Shown here piece after piece: positions 5,639-6,920 of a DNA stretch of 6,920 nt. This DNA comes from an uncultured Bacteriovorax sp. (GTDB lineage Bacteria > Bdellovibrionota > Bacteriovoracia > Bacteriovoracales > Bacteriovoracaceae): the NCBI GenBank assembly GCA_946482295.1, contig CAMLRB010000192.1, forward strand, positions 1 to 6,920, given 5' to 3'. Each line of letters starts with the position of its first letter. Position 1 is the stretch's first letter. The notes beneath the pieces are model-generated. The model ran no database searches. It was not told the DNA's origin and saw nothing but the letters and a program-made list of their open reading frames with translations. Both the position numbers and the translations under genes were made by a program.

Positions 5639-6895
5639 ATGAAAAAATTAACATCTATACTTTTAGTGGCCAGCCTATTAACCCCTTTTTCATGGGCAAA
5701 TGATCAAATAGCCCAGGAAGCAAGTCTCTATCGGAACATGCGAGAGTCGCATACGATTTTGATTTCCGAGAATAAAGGGAATGAAATTTCCCAGCAATAT
5801 GCTGGAACGAAGAAGTTCGAAAAAATAAGAACGATCGTTAATGATAGAAATATTAATCGTTGTGCCAGTCTCACAGTAAGCGCACTTAAAAAAACAGAAC
5901 AAGATGTAAAAGAAGCCATCCTTGCACTCCGTTTGAATAATGATTTAGATGATGTCTCGGCCGGTTTACTTCTTAAGGCTTCCGAGCTCAATAAACGTCC
6001 GAAGCTCACTCTCGTTAGAAATGACTTAATGGCAGAAGATGAAGAGCGTGCTCTCGAATTGTTAAAAAAAGAAGTCGCAACAATTTATAGTAAAGGCGTA
6101 TGTCCGGAAGATGCATACCGAAAATTGGCCTTCGCCTTTTTTGCAGACTCAGTAAAATTTAAAAAGAATTTCAAATTCATTCTCGAAAAAGGAAATGAAC
6201 AAAGAATCCTCAATGATAAACTGTATGCAGATCTTGAATTTTTTAGGGCCAATAAAGTTCATGAGTGGCCAATCACTTTAAATGACTACGCTTCAACAAT
6301 AGAAAAAATCAATAAGACTTTTCCAAATCGTAAGGAAGATTCGTCGGCCATGGTGACGAATATTGGTACATGGAAAAACAAAACATCTTTAAGATCGCAG
6401 CTGCATGAAAAATTTAATGGTACGCAAATCATTCTATTAGGTAATGTCATTAAAGATTTAAAACGAAGACTTGAGTCAAAAGACATCAACGTTCATATTG
6501 AATTTTCTGATGGTCCGACTGAAATCATATCCTTTTCTCCAATGGAAAAATTTCGTTTTATCCTCAAGCTACTCAGAAAAGAACTGGCGACTCTCAATAA
6601 CGGCTCATTGCTAGGAGGACGCCAGGCCACCTATCGCGATCTCATCGTAGCCGCTTATGAGTTAGGTTATGTTTCATCTGTAGAGATCGAACAGCTCGCT
6701 TCACTTGAAGAAATTTGGAATCCACAGAAAACAACGAAAGAAAAAGTTATGTTTTGGGTAAAAATGTTCGGTGGAGTTGCTTCTGCTTTTCTACCACCAC
6801 CATTTGGGTTTGTTTCTGTTCTTGCGATCATGGTTATTGATCAGCAACTTGCAGAAGCACCCGTTGATAGAGACTCTGACTTCAATCTTCTTTAA
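5639..6895 (+). CDS. Large exported protein of unknown function with C-terminal hydrophobic segment
   Basis: A 418-residue protein I do not recognise. The ATG at 5639 has no clear Shine-Dalgarno; only AT-rich sequence (GATAAATAGATTTT) precedes it. The start is supported by the signal peptide it gives: MKKL, a hydrophobic core, cleavage after SWA at residue 20. The mature protein is mostly helical and charged. Its only two cysteines, Cys75 and Cys155, could form one disulfide, consistent with the periplasm. Residues about 265-300 look like a small alpha/beta patch. Near the end, 374-400 is hydrophobic and contains FLPPPFGF, either a membrane-associated hairpin or a late anchor, followed by an acidic tail. 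No catalytic motif is evident. Its stop is 11 bp from the next start, so the two are probably one operon; the upstream 258-residue gene may belong to it too. Confidence 0.85.
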   Translation: MKKLTSILLVASLLTPFSWANDQIAQEASLYRNMRESHTILISENKGNEISQQYAGTKKFEKIRTIVNDRNINRCASLTVSALKKTEQDVKEAILALRLNNDLDDVSAGLLLKASELNKRPKLTLVRNDLMAEDEERALELLKKEVATIYSKGVCPEDAYRKLAFAFFADSVKFKKNFKFILEKGNEQRILNDKLYADLEFFRANKVHEWPITLNDYASTIEKINKTFPNRKEDSSAMVTNIGTWKNKTSLRSQLHEKFNGTQIILLGNVIKDLKRRLESKDINVHIEFSDGPTEIISFSPMEKFRFILKLLRKELATLNNGSLLGGRQATYRDLIVAAYELGYVSSVEIEQLASLEEIWNPQKTTKEKVMFWVKMFGGVASAFLPPPFGFVSVLAIMVIDQQLAEAPVDRDSDFNLL

Positions 6896-6906
6896 AAAGG
6901 TTTATT

Positions 6907-6920
6907 ATGAAAAGATTACT
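6907..6920 (+). CDS. First codons of a downstream gene, cut by the window edge
   Basis: AAAAAGG (6894-6900) lies 6 nt before an ATG at 6907, which reads Met-Lys-Arg-Leu before the window ends. The ribosome site overlaps the stop of the preceding gene, typical of operon members. A Met-Lys-Arg-Leu start is compatible with another signal peptide, but nothing more can be said. Confidence 0.55.

Overview
The window is AT-rich DNA with short spacers. It holds nine protein-coding genes on both strands: seven complete and two cut by the window edges. I found no tRNA, rRNA, CRISPR array, insertion sequence or phage gene. Seven of the eight genes long enough to judge start with a Sec-type signal peptide (the one on the 99-residue protein is poor), and the last 14 bases begin what may be another. 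The mix is a secreted M28 aminopeptidase, two different L,D-transpeptidase families, and several lineage-restricted exported proteins. With the low GC, this suggests a Gram-negative of the Bdellovibrionota (Bacteriovorax/Halobacteriovorax/Peredibacter type). That placement is inferred from protein style and is not proved by any marker gene here.

Layout. 1-898 (-): the N-terminal three quarters or so of a zinc aminopeptidase close to the Vibrio proteolyticus enzyme. A 138-bp divergent spacer with a perfect inverted repeat follows. 1037-2023 (+): a cytoplasmic FMN-dependent nitronate monooxygenase-like protein, the only clearly non-exported product. A hairpin at 2029-2058 separates it from the convergent 2070-2669 (-), a YkuD L,D-transpeptidase. 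A spacer of about 300 bp carries a near-consensus promoter overlapping an inverted repeat, then a long apparent leader. It leads into 2967-3692 (+), an L,D-transpeptidase-like protein of the second (YkuD_2) family with a GTG start. 3695-3994 (-) is a small exported protein of unknown function, tail to tail with the previous gene (2-bp gap). 4096-4641 (-) is an exported helical protein with an internal repeat, a late hydrophobic segment and an acidic, Cys-containing tail. After a spacer with a 14-bp palindrome come 4780-5556 (+), an exported protein with a possible Cys/His hydrolase site, 5639-6895 (+), a large exported protein of unknown function, and at 6907 the first codons of another gene.

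The common theme is the cell envelope: two cross-link-forming or wall-modifying enzyme types side by side, a possible third Cys-dependent wall or protein hydrolase, and a secreted peptidase. In Bdellovibrio-type predators L,D-transpeptidases are known to act on prey as well as self wall, so a predation role is possible but is only inference. Four of the proteins cannot be given a firm function from sequence alone.
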